From contig NZ_JACJOT010000017.1 of the NCBI RefSeq assembly GCF_014695715.1, positions 276,545-340,544 on the forward strand: 64,000 bases of DNA, written 5' to 3'. The notes beneath the pieces are model-generated. The model was not told the DNA's origin and searched no databases. It saw only the letters and a list, made by a program, of their open reading frames with translations. This document shows positions 30,811 through 40,070 of this stretch, in pieces. This DNA comes from Microcoleus sp. FACHB-68 (GTDB lineage: Bacteria; Cyanobacteriota; Cyanobacteriia; Cyanobacteriales; Oscillatoriaceae). Within the stretch, counting starts at the first letter, position 1. Each line of letters begins with the position of its first letter. The position numbers were made by a program, and so were the translations under genes.

Positions 30811-33774
30811 TCACAGAGTAAGAGACACTCGCTTAGCCTCTAGCGGTTTAGAGAAAAAATATCCCTGCCCGAACTCACATTGCAGGGCTTTTAACTGAGT
30901 TAATTGCTCCAGTGTTTCCACTCCTTCTGCGATCGCATTTATTCCTAGATTTTTCGCTAGAAGTACAATTGTCCGAACAATCTCTAAACTTTCATCATCC
31001 ACCATCATTTGCTTCACAAAAGAGCGGTCGATTTTCAAAGCATCAATCGGAAAGCGGCGCAAATAGCTCAAAGATGAATAGCCGGTGCCGAAGTCATCCA
31101 TATATAGCTGAACACCCAGCTTTCTTAGCTTCCAGAGCATCGCCGATGCAGATTCGACATTTTCCATAATCGCGCTTTCAGTAATTTCTAACTTCAAATT
31201 ACTTGCATCCAATTCCGTTTCCTTAAGGATTTTAGCGATTTGTTCTACTAAATTTGGTTGAGAAAACTGTTTGCCGGAAAGATTTACACTGACACTTAAA
31301 CTTTGGTGATTTGGAAATTCTAACTGCCAAGCGCGAAGTTGGTAGCAAGCTTTGCGGAGTACCCACCAGCCAATTAAATTGATCAGTCCAGTTTCTTCAG
31401 CCAAAGGAATAAATTCACCGGGAGAAATTAAGCCCCGCTCTGGATGCCGCCAACGCACCAGCGCTTCAAAACCAGTAATTCGCTCAGTTGCTAAAGATAC
31501 GATTGGTTGATAGTAAACTTCAAATTCCTGACGCTCAATTGCTCGTCGCAAATCGGTTTCTAATTGCAACAAAGCCACCGCACGGGCGTGCATATTTTTA
31601 TCAAAAACTTCATGACGCGCTTTCCCCAGTGCTTTCGCTCGATACATCGCTATATCAGCATCGCGCAGGATATCTTCAGGCTGGTTATAGCCTGTTGAAC
31701 TCAAGGCAATGCCAATGCTGACTGTGGTAAAGACTTCATCTGTGTCTAACTTCAGCGGCAGCGTTAGTTCCTTATGGATGCGCTCAGCAATATGGATGGC
31801 ATCAGCAACCCCTTTAATATCTTCCAACAAAATAGCAAATTCATCTCCCCCCAGACGTGCCACAGTATCGCCACTTCGCAGACTTGCCTCTAATCTTTTA
31901 GCGCTTTCTAGGAGCATTTTGTCGCCGGCAAGATGTCCTAAACTGTCGTTAACATTTTTAAAGCGATCCAGATCCAAGAAAAGAACGGCAAATAAATAAT
32001 TTTCAGATCGCTTGGCACGCTCAAACGCACGCTCTAGGCGTTCCATAAACAAAGCGCGATTAGGCAAATTCGTGAGCGCATCGTAAAATGCATTGTGCAG
32101 CAGTTGTTCTTCAACTTGCTTGCGCTCAGTAATATCTGTTTGAATCCCGACGAAATGAGTTAAAGTGCCGCTTGCATCATAAATCGGTGAAATATGCAAC
32201 TCATTCCAGAACCGGCTGCCATCCTTGCGGTAGTTGCGTAAGACGACGCTGGTGCTTTTTCCTTCTTTCAAGGCAGCACGCATTTCCTCTAAAGCCGGCT
32301 GATTGTTGTCATTTCCTTGCAAAAACCGGCAGTTGCGTCCAATGACTTCTGCGCCGCTGTAACCCGTGATCCGCTCGAAGGCAGGATTAACATAGATAAC
32401 CGGCAAATCAGGCAATCTAGCATCAACGATGACAATGCCATTACTGCTAGCGGCGATAGCACGATCACGCAGTCGTGAAATTTCCTCTGCTTGTTGGCGT
32501 TCTGTAACATCGCGAATCACGAGCACCCAGTCACTCGCTTGAGAACCGGCTTTCACGCTGAGGGGTTGCGCCACGATCTCAAATACTGAGCGTGTTGCAC
32601 CCTCTAGCACCACTTCATGAAAGCTAATTTCTTTGGGATTTGGCTGTAGCAATTTCTCCAGCGATTGCGATCCTAAGTGAGTGAGTGGATCGCCAACACT
32701 TGTAGTTGTCAGCAATGTCAGGTATTTCCGAGCGGTTGGGTTAGCCAAAACGATACGTCTGCCGGCATCCAGTAGCAGCACGCCTTCAGGCAAATTTTCC
32801 ACCAAACTTTCTAAATGTTGTTGCTCTGCTGCCAGGAGTGTCCGCAACCGCTGAATCGAGAGGGAAGCTTGAGTGGCAACCGTGTACAGCAGTCTGACTT
32901 GATCTTCGGTAAATGCGCCTTCGGCTTGTGCGCCAACAAAGAGCAACCCCACAACTTCGTTATTATCGGCATCAATAATTGGGACTTGGAAAGACGAACC
33001 CAAAGCACTCAGGGGTTTTCGTGTGGCATCAAATGTGTCTGAGTGCAGCGCTATGATGGCGCATGATTGTTCTTCTCCTTGGGTTTTGTTCCCTGTCATG
33101 CGGGTAAAGGTTTTGAACAGACGCTTTTGAATCTGCTCATGAATTGCCGGCTCGATCTGGCAAGTTGGCTGCATGAAAAAATGGCACAAGCCGTCGGCGC
33201 TCAAGATGCTCGCAGAAATATCATGAGGCACCGCGCGGTAAAGGTGCGCCAGCATCAGACGAACCAGTTCTTCGTAGTTGAGGGTGTAAGCCAGTTGCCG
33301 GGAAAGCTCGTAGAGTAGCTCAAACTTGCGTGCTCGCTTTTCGGCTAATTCTAACTGTAGGGCTTGCTGTTCGATTTCTGTAAGCAACTGCTGCCGGGTG
33401 ATGGCGCAATGGATGGAATGAATTAGCTCAGTTTCATCAAAGGGGTGCGCGAGATTACAAGCTTGAGTATCTATTTCACCTGTGTTGAGGAAGTTTTGTC
33501 CCTCATTTTTTTCTGTAAGCATAATAATGGGGATTTTTAAAGTGTGAGCATGAGTTTTGAGCCGGCAGCTCAATTCCCACATAGTTAGCAAACAGAGATC
33601 TAGCAAAATTACGTCAATGCCGCCTTTCGCTAAACGCTCTATCCCTATTTCTATGTGATCAATGTCCAGCAGTTCGACGTGAACGGCAGCAAAATTGGCT
33701 AAAGCATTTTTTATGAAGCTGGCATCTTCCAAGTGATTTTTAATGACTAAGACGTTGAGAGGCGGATCTTTCAC
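30811..33774 (-). CDS. REC-GAF-PAS-LOV-GGDEF-EAL cyclic-di-GMP regulator
   Basis: 987 residues. An N-terminal receiver-like domain (VILLDLCLL, phospho-Asp candidate) spans about 1-130, a GAF domain about 155-310, a first PAS about 320-430, and a second PAS at about 435-555 that carries the full LOV signature GRNCRFLQG with the flavin-adduct Cys482 plus the later N and Q residues (NYRKDG, FVGIQTD). GGDEF follows with intact RLGGDEF near residue 643, then EAL with intact FEALVRW near residue 768 and DDFGTGYSSL. It should make and degrade cyclic di-GMP in response to blue light and GAF ligands. It lies 250 bases downstream of the KaiC-like gene on the same strand. Confidence 0.93.
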   Translation of the reverse strand: MKDPPLNVLVIKNHLEDASFIKNALANFAAVHVELLDIDHIEIGIERLAKGGIDVILLDLCLLTMWELSCRLKTHAHTLKIPIIMLTEKNEGQNFLNTGEIDTQACNLAHPFDETELIHSIHCAITRQQLLTEIEQQALQLELAEKRARKFELLYELSRQLAYTLNYEELVRLMLAHLYRAVPHDISASILSADGLCHFFMQPTCQIEPAIHEQIQKRLFKTFTRMTGNKTQGEEQSCAIIALHSDTFDATRKPLSALGSSFQVPIIDADNNEVVGLLFVGAQAEGAFTEDQVRLLYTVATQASLSIQRLRTLLAAEQQHLESLVENLPEGVLLLDAGRRIVLANPTARKYLTLLTTTSVGDPLTHLGSQSLEKLLQPNPKEISFHEVVLEGATRSVFEIVAQPLSVKAGSQASDWVLVIRDVTERQQAEEISRLRDRAIAASSNGIVIVDARLPDLPVIYVNPAFERITGYSGAEVIGRNCRFLQGNDNNQPALEEMRAALKEGKSTSVVLRNYRKDGSRFWNELHISPIYDASGTLTHFVGIQTDITERKQVEEQLLHNAFYDALTNLPNRALFMERLERAFERAKRSENYLFAVLFLDLDRFKNVNDSLGHLAGDKMLLESAKRLEASLRSGDTVARLGGDEFAILLEDIKGVADAIHIAERIHKELTLPLKLDTDEVFTTVSIGIALSSTGYNQPEDILRDADIAMYRAKALGKARHEVFDKNMHARAVALLQLETDLRRAIERQEFEVYYQPIVSLATERITGFEALVRWRHPERGLISPGEFIPLAEETGLINLIGWWVLRKACYQLRAWQLEFPNHQSLSVSVNLSGKQFSQPNLVEQIAKILKETELDASNLKLEITESAIMENVESASAMLWKLRKLGVQLYMDDFGTGYSSLSYLRRFPIDALKIDRSFVKQMMVDDESLEIVRTIVLLAKNLGINAIAEGVETLEQLTQLKALQCEFGQGYFFSKPLEAKRVSLTL

Positions 33775-34025
33775 GTCGTATCCCCCGCTAGCATTGTGAG
33801 ATTTTAATTAAATTTTAATATTTAATTAAATTTTCATTATCGGTGGGTCTACCTTGTGACGAGCTGAACCGCATCAACGTCTATAAATATTTTTAACTAT
33901 CTTTAGTATTGCTCGATACAGTTAGGCAACACCAGCGTGTATACCCTGAGATAGAGAGTGCCGGCTGGGAGAGCGATTAGACTCTGTAGCGTCGCACTCC
34001 CTGAGTTTATCCCCTTTTGAGTTTT

Positions 34026-36170
34026 CTATTTGTCACCATAGAAGTTTTCCTGCACCACCACTCCCTTGCCGGCGCGGATCGTGTAAGGGAAGGGACGAGT
34101 ATCGGCGATCGTGCCTCTGGCTTTACGCACTTGCAGCGCCCGAAAGCCCTGTCCTGCCTGACCCATTTCTCCCCAGTTCGGGATATAAACATCCAAGACG
34201 GTATCGTAACTGTTGAGCAGGCTATAGAGGACGTTCTCATCCAAAGTTTTGATCAGGATCGTATCGAGCAAAGCTACATCCAGCCGGCGCAACAGGCGGT
34301 TTTTACGTTCGATAAAGCTAATGAAATCGTTAATTTTGTACTGGATAGCTAGGGGGGTGAGAGAGTCGATGATCAACCGGCACGGTTTAGGGATCAATCG
34401 CAGATGCCGCTCGATATCGTAGAGAAAGCGATCCATATCCGTCAGATCAATAAAGTCTTCACCGGCAGTTGCATGAGTATCTAAAATCCGCAAATGCCCT
34501 GACTCTAGGTAGGACTCTATGTTGCTGCCGAATACTTCCATTTGTGGACGCAGCAGATAAGCCGGTGCATCGGTGGTGAGATAAAGGACGCTTTCCCCCA
34601 ATCTCAGTCCTTCCATCGCAAATTGCTGCGTGAGGGTGGTTTTGCCCACGCCTTGATCCCCACGCACTAACCATGCAGAACCGTACAGGATGCCGGTTGG
34701 CACAATTGCTTTTAAAGGAGAAAATGTCAGTGCCTGGGGCGCTGTTGTCTCGGTTGCCCCCGCTTCCATCACTGAGAGGAAAAAAACTTCTAAACCTTGT
34801 TTTCTAATTTCCATGCGGTGACGACCGGCAACGTGATCGCTGGCACGCATCTTGTAAACTTCGAGATAGCGTTTGCGCTGCAAACCGAGGATCTCTGTTG
34901 AAAGGATAATTGTGCCGTCGAGAACCGTTTCTTCTACACCAAAACGAGACAGCCGGTGAGCGTCGCCGGCTGGAATATTAGAAATCAGCAACCCCACAGC
35001 ACCGGCACGCTGCACCAGAGTTGCCACTTGGAAGGTTTTCTCTCGCTGCACTCCCAAATCTTTGACTTTATGCAGGAACACCGAAAAGGAATCCATCACT
35101 ATGCGAGCCGGTTGAAAGCGCTCAACCTCCTGCACCATCAACTCTAAGTGTTCCTCTACCCGAATATCAGTTTGGGCAATAAATACAATGCGTAACAAAC
35201 CCTTGGCTTCCAACTCTTTCGAGTTCCAGCCGAAACCTTGGGCAATTTGGTGCAGACGAGCGGCAGTTTCTTCAAAAGAAATGATCAGCCCCTTTTCTCC
35301 CTGTTGAGCACCATGAATTAAGAACTGCAAAGCGAGAGTTGTCTTGCCGGTTCCCGAAACGCCAGAGAGCAGGATAGAGCGCCCGCCGGGGATACCGCCT
35401 CGCAAAATAGCGTCTAACCCCGCAATGCCGGTGGAAATTTCCTGCTTTTCCGCTTCTAACGCTGTTTCCCGGCGCTTGAGTGAGAGCATCGAAGTCAGAA
35501 CACGCACCCCATGCTCTGTGATGATAAAGGGACACGGCACCATCTCACTGGCCCGACCCCGCAATTTATATACCTGTAAGAACCGGCTCTGTTCCCCTTC
35601 CTGAAGCGCAATATTTAAATAAAGAATCCCATCAGCAACGGCAAATTCAGCCCCTTCTGCAATGTCAGAGCGGTCATATTCTCCTAATAGGAAGGCAGTA
35701 CACCGCGCACTTGCTAGCCGCACCGACAGGTCATAGCAAAAGCGGCGAAACTCGCTAACATCTGTTGATAAATCGCGAATTGCCTTAAAAGAATCAATTG
35801 CCAGAACTTGCGGCTGGTGCTTTTCAACTAAGTTGAGAATATAATCGGCTAATTCCGCAAGGGAATGCTGGCGGATAAACGGCCCAATATCTTGATAGAT
35901 TACCCGCTCACCGAACACTTCTGCGTCAAAAAAGCTGAAGCACTGCATATAACGCACCACTTTTAACGTCGGTTCAGAAAGCGTGGTGAGATAAAGTGCT
36001 TTGCCGGCGCTGTTCGTGCGGATGTGGTTAAAGAGCATTTGCTGAACCAGGATGGTTTTTCCCGTTCCTGGTTGGCCGGCTACAATATTCAGCGAATAGA
36101 CAGGGATGCCTCCACCCATGACTGTGTCTAAATTGGGCACACCTGTGGGCACCAGTTTGATGTTGCTCAT
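34026..36170 (-). CDS. KaiC-like ATPase with three RecA-type domains
   Basis: 714 residues containing three KaiC/RadA-like P-loop modules instead of the two in KaiC. Walker A motifs are GQPGTGKT (32-39), GVSGTGKT (270-277) and GDQGVGKT (504-511). The first two modules have Walker B-like strands (QVLAIDS, RIVMDS) and module 2 has the FEE segment after the P-loop. Module 3 has lost the acidic pair (YLTTDAP). KaiC-specific residues for autophosphorylation are not obvious, so this is a KaiC homolog acting in signalling rather than the clock itself. A 139-residue partner gene precedes it with a three-base gap. Confidence 0.9.
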   Translation of the reverse strand: MSNIKLVPTGVPNLDTVMGGGIPVYSLNIVAGQPGTGKTILVQQMLFNHIRTNSAGKALYLTTLSEPTLKVVRYMQCFSFFDAEVFGERVIYQDIGPFIRQHSLAELADYILNLVEKHQPQVLAIDSFKAIRDLSTDVSEFRRFCYDLSVRLASARCTAFLLGEYDRSDIAEGAEFAVADGILYLNIALQEGEQSRFLQVYKLRGRASEMVPCPFIITEHGVRVLTSMLSLKRRETALEAEKQEISTGIAGLDAILRGGIPGGRSILLSGVSGTGKTTLALQFLIHGAQQGEKGLIISFEETAARLHQIAQGFGWNSKELEAKGLLRIVFIAQTDIRVEEHLELMVQEVERFQPARIVMDSFSVFLHKVKDLGVQREKTFQVATLVQRAGAVGLLISNIPAGDAHRLSRFGVEETVLDGTIILSTEILGLQRKRYLEVYKMRASDHVAGRHRMEIRKQGLEVFFLSVMEAGATETTAPQALTFSPLKAIVPTGILYGSAWLVRGDQGVGKTTLTQQFAMEGLRLGESVLYLTTDAPAYLLRPQMEVFGSNIESYLESGHLRILDTHATAGEDFIDLTDMDRFLYDIERHLRLIPKPCRLIIDSLTPLAIQYKINDFISFIERKNRLLRRLDVALLDTILIKTLDENVLYSLLNSYDTVLDVYIPNWGEMGQAGQGFRALQVRKARGTIADTRPFPYTIRAGKGVVVQENFYGDK

Positions 36171-36173
36171 GGT

Positions 36174-36593
36174 CTAGCTCTTATCAAGTTTTTGTTTGAA
36201 CTGCTGCACCAGGGGTTCCACCTTGCCTAAGAGGATTTCTCCGGTTAGGTCAATTAGTAGAGCCATCACGTTATCTGTAAACGCCAAAAGCCCCGTCCTG
36301 ACTGCGGCGCGATCTAAGGCATCTAAGGTCGCGTTCAACCCATCCAAGTTAATCCCACTGCTAGCGATCTCGATGTCTTGCAGCAGCGCGTGATCGCGAC
36401 TGGCTTCTAAGAGGGCACTACGAAACACAGCAACACAGGCAGTTTCGCCAATGAGCGAGTTGATGCGTTCCCATAGCCGGTCTAAAAGCTCACTAAAAAT
36501 TTCCAGAACTTCTTGCTTGCCGGCTTGTGCCATCTCCGCTCGCATTTGGCGGAGTGCTGCTTCGTGCTTACCTTGCTCAGTGGATTCGGTCAT
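36174..36593 (-). CDS. Small helical partner of the KaiC-like ATPase, unknown family
   Basis: 139 residues from the ATG at 36593, preceded by AAGGGTGG. It is almost entirely helical (QMRAEMAQAGKQEVLEIFSELLDRLWERI; LLIDLTGEILLGKVEPLVQQFKQKL) with no known motif. It ends three bases before the KaiC-like start codon, so the two are co-translated. By context it may be a regulatory subunit that binds the ATPase. Confidence 0.75.
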   Translation of the reverse strand: MTESTEQGKHEAALRQMRAEMAQAGKQEVLEIFSELLDRLWERINSLIGETACVAVFRSALLEASRDHALLQDIEIASSGINLDGLNATLDALDRAAVRTGLLAFTDNVMALLIDLTGEILLGKVEPLVQQFKQKLDKS

Positions 36594-36617
36594 GTCCACC
36601 CTTCTTATTGCTGACAA

Positions 36618-37321
36618 TCTACGCTAATTTATTACAAATTTTTATCGAATCTGTTTGGTTGAGCCGAGACACCCCTCAAGTTTCCTCAGCACAATTTATT
36701 ATTCTATATTCTACCATTGGGTTGCGTTTAGGCAACGTTTGAGGTTTTTAAATAACGTGATAATCTGTCATCTTTGCAACGATCCCTTATGGTTTCTTTC
36801 AAAACGTTAAGAATTGTTATGTAAAAATTTATATTACGTTTAAAACTTAATTCTATTATTCATTTTTTCTATAATTTACTGGAAACGTCCGATTTATGTG
36901 GGGTCTGAAATTTCAGGATTTGTGCGGCCAGTTTTTGGCAACGAGACTGTCCCTTCCGCTCGTTGGCTGTCATGGAATGCTCCTGACTCCGGATGCTCTG
37001 CGTGATCAGATAGGGAAATATTATTGTGAGGAATCAGCGCAATTTAATGCCGGCAGCAGATGTTTCTGAAGATCCAGCCGTGATAAAATTTGGTAAATAT
37101 AAAGTGTTATTAACCAAATCAAGAACTTAATCAGCAAGCTGAGCTTTAATTCCGGTGAGTGTTTTCTAAAAGGCTAGCTTGAGTCAAGGATGCGCTGGTA
37201 AAATAGAAGTGTGGCAGCGCTCACCAGCACCTAGCACTTTAGTAAACGAGAAGATAGTTTTCTGGCTGTAACGTTTTGAGCGTCAAGACAGATTTCATCA
37301 CATTATTAAGGTAACAGCGCT
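36618..37321. other. Long intergenic region, nothing identified
   Basis: About 700 AT-rich bases upstream of the KaiC-like operon. I see no open frame with support and no structured RNA I can name. The promoter for the minus-strand operon and that of the plus-strand small membrane protein gene must lie here. Confidence 0.4.
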
Positions 37322-37486
37322 ATGTTTTTACTGTTCTTAGTTTTTACGGTTCTGTTGGTGATTTCTGCAACGCCGCTTTTAGGGCTTTTTGACCTTGACT
37401 GGTCTCTGCCATTGATGATCGGCTTGTTCGTTGCTTTCTTTATTGCCGGCTGGGCACTATTTATTGCCTATCCGCTATTTTCATAA
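37322..37486 (+). CDS. 54-residue two-helix membrane protein
   Basis: ATG at 37322 with AAGG about ten bases upstream, TAA at 37486. The product has two hydrophobic helices (MFLLFLVFTVLLVISATPLL and PLMIGLFVAFFIAGWALFIA) separated by a short polar turn GLFDLDW. It is followed by an 8-bp hairpin GTCGGGTG / CACCCGAC at 37522-37548. I do not recognise the family; many such small membrane proteins are subunits or regulators of larger complexes. Confidence 0.6.
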   Translation: MFLLFLVFTVLLVISATPLLGLFDLDWSLPLMIGLFVAFFIAGWALFIAYPLFS

Positions 37487-37601
37487 AATAGCTCTGAAGT
37501 TATGAGAAAGATTGATCAGTTGTCGGGTGTATGACTCATGCACCCGACTCAATCACGTTTGATTAATGATGAAAACCGGCTAGGGAAAGAATGGTGAGAA
37601 A

Positions 37602-37673
37602 TGGGTCACGAAGGGCTCGAACCTTCAACCACCGGATTAAGAGTCCGCTGCTCTACCATTGAGCTAGTGACCC
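37602..37673 (-). tRNA. tRNA-Lys (anticodon CTT)
   Basis: Minus strand folds as a standard cloverleaf: acceptor GGGTCAC / GTGACCC, D-arm GCTC/GAGC, anticodon loop CTCTTAA giving anticodon CTT, T-arm with GGTTCGAGCC. The discriminator base is A and CCA is not encoded. There is no intron. Its 5' end overlaps the last ten bases of the hydrolase gene upstream on the same strand. Confidence 0.96.
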
Positions 37674-38503
37674 ACCGAGTTACTTATTATAGCAGATGGT
37701 GCTGCCGGTTCAACCTCTGGCACTTCTATAAATTGTTGACTTCGCAAAATTTTGTAGAGGTCAACCTCGGTTTCCAGCAGGCAAGCGTGTCCGCTATCAG
37801 AAAGCACAACCATCTTAGCATTGGGCAAGCAGTTCACCAGACGTTTTGCTTCGGAAACAGAAGGCAGCAGCCGATCACCAGCACCGGCAATGACCAACAC
37901 CGGCACAGAGATCCCACCCAATTCCTCTTCCGTCATCTGAAACTCCCTTAATAACGACAACCGCCAGACACTGGTTTTTTGCGGAACTAAGTGCAGCGTC
38001 GTGACCATTTCTTGCAGTACATCGGGTTCAATGCGATCATAAGCGGTTAAAAAAGGCACCAGCGCCATTGAAGAAACCGGATAAATGCCGGCAGGCAACC
38101 AGTTAACCAAATGCGATCCGCAATTCAGCCAAGCTTGCCGCCGAAACGAAGAAGCGGGATTAATCAAAATCAGCCGGTCAACCAGATGCGGAGCTCGCTG
38201 CATCACCTTCAGCGCTAAACAGCCGCCAAAGGACTCCCCGCATAAATAAACAGGCTGCCGTTGCCCTGATTTCGGTTCTGCCGCAATCAACTCCACGACT
38301 TGATCGGCCAATTCGTCCCAATTCGTCAGATCAGCCGGCGAAATTGCTAGAGATCGGATATCAAAAGCCACCTCCAAATAACCCAACTGTGTGCGTAACA
38401 GCTGCCCGGTGCCATCCATTCCCGGTAGGAATACGAACAGTGGATAGTCGGGTTTCGGTGGTTTGGGCGTCAGGAAACAAGGACGGCTATTAACTGCTGG
38501 CAT
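37664..38503 (-). CDS. Alpha/beta hydrolase related to plant phytyl ester synthase hydrolase domain
   Basis: 279 residues. The hydrolase fold shows FVFLPGMDGTGQLLRTQ, then the nucleophile elbow LCGESFGGCLALKV, LILINPASSFRRQAW, VLVIAGAGDRLLPS and the catalytic His in DSGHACLLE. The GMDGTG and GESFGGCLAL segments match the N-terminal half of plant esterase/lipase/thioesterase (phytyl ester synthase) proteins. The acyltransferase gene upstream resembles the other half. A role in releasing or transferring acyl groups to phytol or quinols is plausible. The stop codon (37664-37666) falls inside the tRNA-Lys gene. Confidence 0.82.
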   Translation of the reverse strand: MPAVNSRPCFLTPKPPKPDYPLFVFLPGMDGTGQLLRTQLGYLEVAFDIRSLAISPADLTNWDELADQVVELIAAEPKSGQRQPVYLCGESFGGCLALKVMQRAPHLVDRLILINPASSFRRQAWLNCGSHLVNWLPAGIYPVSSMALVPFLTAYDRIEPDVLQEMVTTLHLVPQKTSVWRLSLLREFQMTEEELGGISVPVLVIAGAGDRLLPSVSEAKRLVNCLPNAKMVVLSDSGHACLLETEVDLYKILRSQQFIEVPEVEPAAPSAIISNSVGH

Positions 38504-38584
38504 GATAATCGTTCAAATCTAATACGTTATCGGTCGCCGGTCATTTGCCTCCCTGACAAATGACACAGGACGTTTAACAAAAAC

Positions 38585-39307
38585 TTAGTAACACCCTTGA
38601 TAAAGTAAATCCGCAATTTCTCTGTGTGTGTGACCGAGCAAGTCATCAACCACTATTTTTGCCTTTTTGCCTTGGTAGCTTTCTCGCTGGGCTGCAGTAA
38701 TCCAAAACGGACGCCCGATTAAAACGTTGACCCGCTTATAAATTACCATAGGGTGCCAGCCCTCTTGCTGGAATGCCGGCTCAGTTGGATCAAATGAACT
38801 CAAGAGCTTCAACGGCACCCACGGCACAATGATTTCCTCACACGACGCAATCGCCACCGGCAGCACGACTAAATCTTGCACCTTTGCTCGCAAAGCCAAA
38901 TGGGCAAAGCCGCGATGAAACTGCCCCATCCCCTCAGGTTTAGTGCTTCGTACCATCGGTTGGGCACCCTCCGGAAACAACCCGACCATTTGCCGAGTTT
39001 GCAACAGTCCAGTTGCTTGTTGGAAAAATGCTTGCTGCCGGTGTGCCGGTGCCTCTAGGGGAAACGCCCCGCACTGATTGACAACGTCGCGCAACACCGG
39101 CACTTGAGCCATATAGTGATGGCACGCAAACCGAATCGGTTGTCCTACCCCTGCCATCAGCACCGGGGCATCCATAAAGCTGCGATGATTGCTCACCACA
39201 AGCGCAGGGCTGCCACTGGGAATGCGATCCTCATGGTAAACAAACATTCGCGTGCCGGTTGCTGCCAACAGCGATTGTGATATACGCAATGGGCTATCTA
39301 AAGACAT
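38585..39307 (-). CDS. Lysophospholipid acyltransferase-like protein (PlsC fold)
   Basis: About 240 residues from the ATG at 39307; a TTG seven codons earlier is possible. The acyltransferase blocks are visible: VVSNHRSFMDAPV (NHX4D catalytic motif), FPLEAPAHRQQ, the GLFPEGAQP block and VVLPVAI. It transfers acyl chains to a hydroxyl acceptor. It lies 81 bases upstream of the alpha/beta hydrolase on the same strand. In Synechocystis a homolog of this class is linked to acyl-plastoquinol or triacylglycerol synthesis, as I recall, so neutral lipid ester synthesis is the leading guess. Confidence 0.82.
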   Translation of the reverse strand: MSLDSPLRISQSLLAATGTRMFVYHEDRIPSGSPALVVSNHRSFMDAPVLMAGVGQPIRFACHHYMAQVPVLRDVVNQCGAFPLEAPAHRQQAFFQQATGLLQTRQMVGLFPEGAQPMVRSTKPEGMGQFHRGFAHLALRAKVQDLVVLPVAIASCEEIIVPWVPLKLLSSFDPTEPAFQQEGWHPMVIYKRVNVLIGRPFWITAAQRESYQGKKAKIVVDDLLGHTHREIADLLYQGCY

Positions 39308-39328
39308 ACCTGAGAACCCGGAATACAA

Positions 39329-40070
39329 GCCAAGGATTTAACATCTGCTCTGCTTTAACTTAACATTGCTTTACGGGCCTTAATCTCCACCTTAAGGTAG
39401 GAATCTCAACCTCTTCTAGCCTAAGCTTCCTCTTTACCAGATTGGCATCTTTTTTGCACCCCCTATTCATAAATTGATAACGGCTGCGATGAAAAAGTGA
39501 GAGAGCGAGAAACGAACAGAAGCACACAAGCAAAGAGAAATAGGGGGTTGCTAGTGCTCGCTAGAGCGATGGGAAAAGACACCTATCCCCTAAAAATTCA
39601 GCTTATGAGCGCTTTAGTACAGAGCCGGCAACCGCTTTAGTGTAATGTGGATAACTTTTGAATGCTCGTGGGAATACTTATAACAGCTTGCCGGTAAAAC
39701 TTGAATATTTAACAAGATGAAAAATATCTCGTTGCAACCGTCCGCTGCGACCTTTCCCTACCAACTCGCCCTCTGGCGAATGCAAACTTAAGGCAAAAGC
39801 TAAACACTGAACCCTTGAGCTTATTGCTAGCCAACCCTCAATTCTTGTGAGTGCTGACTTTTAATCTATTTAAGATTTATTGACCTATTATGAGTTAAGT
39901 CTACAATTGAGGAAGAAAATACTGATACATTTGTCACAGCCTTGTACTGCGGCTTTCTGCCAATATACGGCTGAGTCAACCTCCTCAGGAAAATCACAAC
40001 CCAATAAAGGCTCCAAGCCCCTCATAGATGAAGACTCATCAAAGAATGAGGGTTGTTTTTGGCAATTACT
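39329..40070. other. Long intergenic region between divergent genes, nothing identified
   Basis: About 740 bases upstream of metG. It contains a few TGCCGG words and a C/T-rich stretch near 39730-39790, but no supported ORF and no hairpin with a T-run. A structured regulatory leader for metG cannot be excluded; I see no known motif. Confidence 0.4.

Noticed and set aside
39329..40070. Structured non-coding RNA (6S, RNase P RNA or a tRNA-responsive leader) upstream of metG
   Set aside because: I could not find conserved motifs or a convincing fold by eye; a covariance-model search would be needed.
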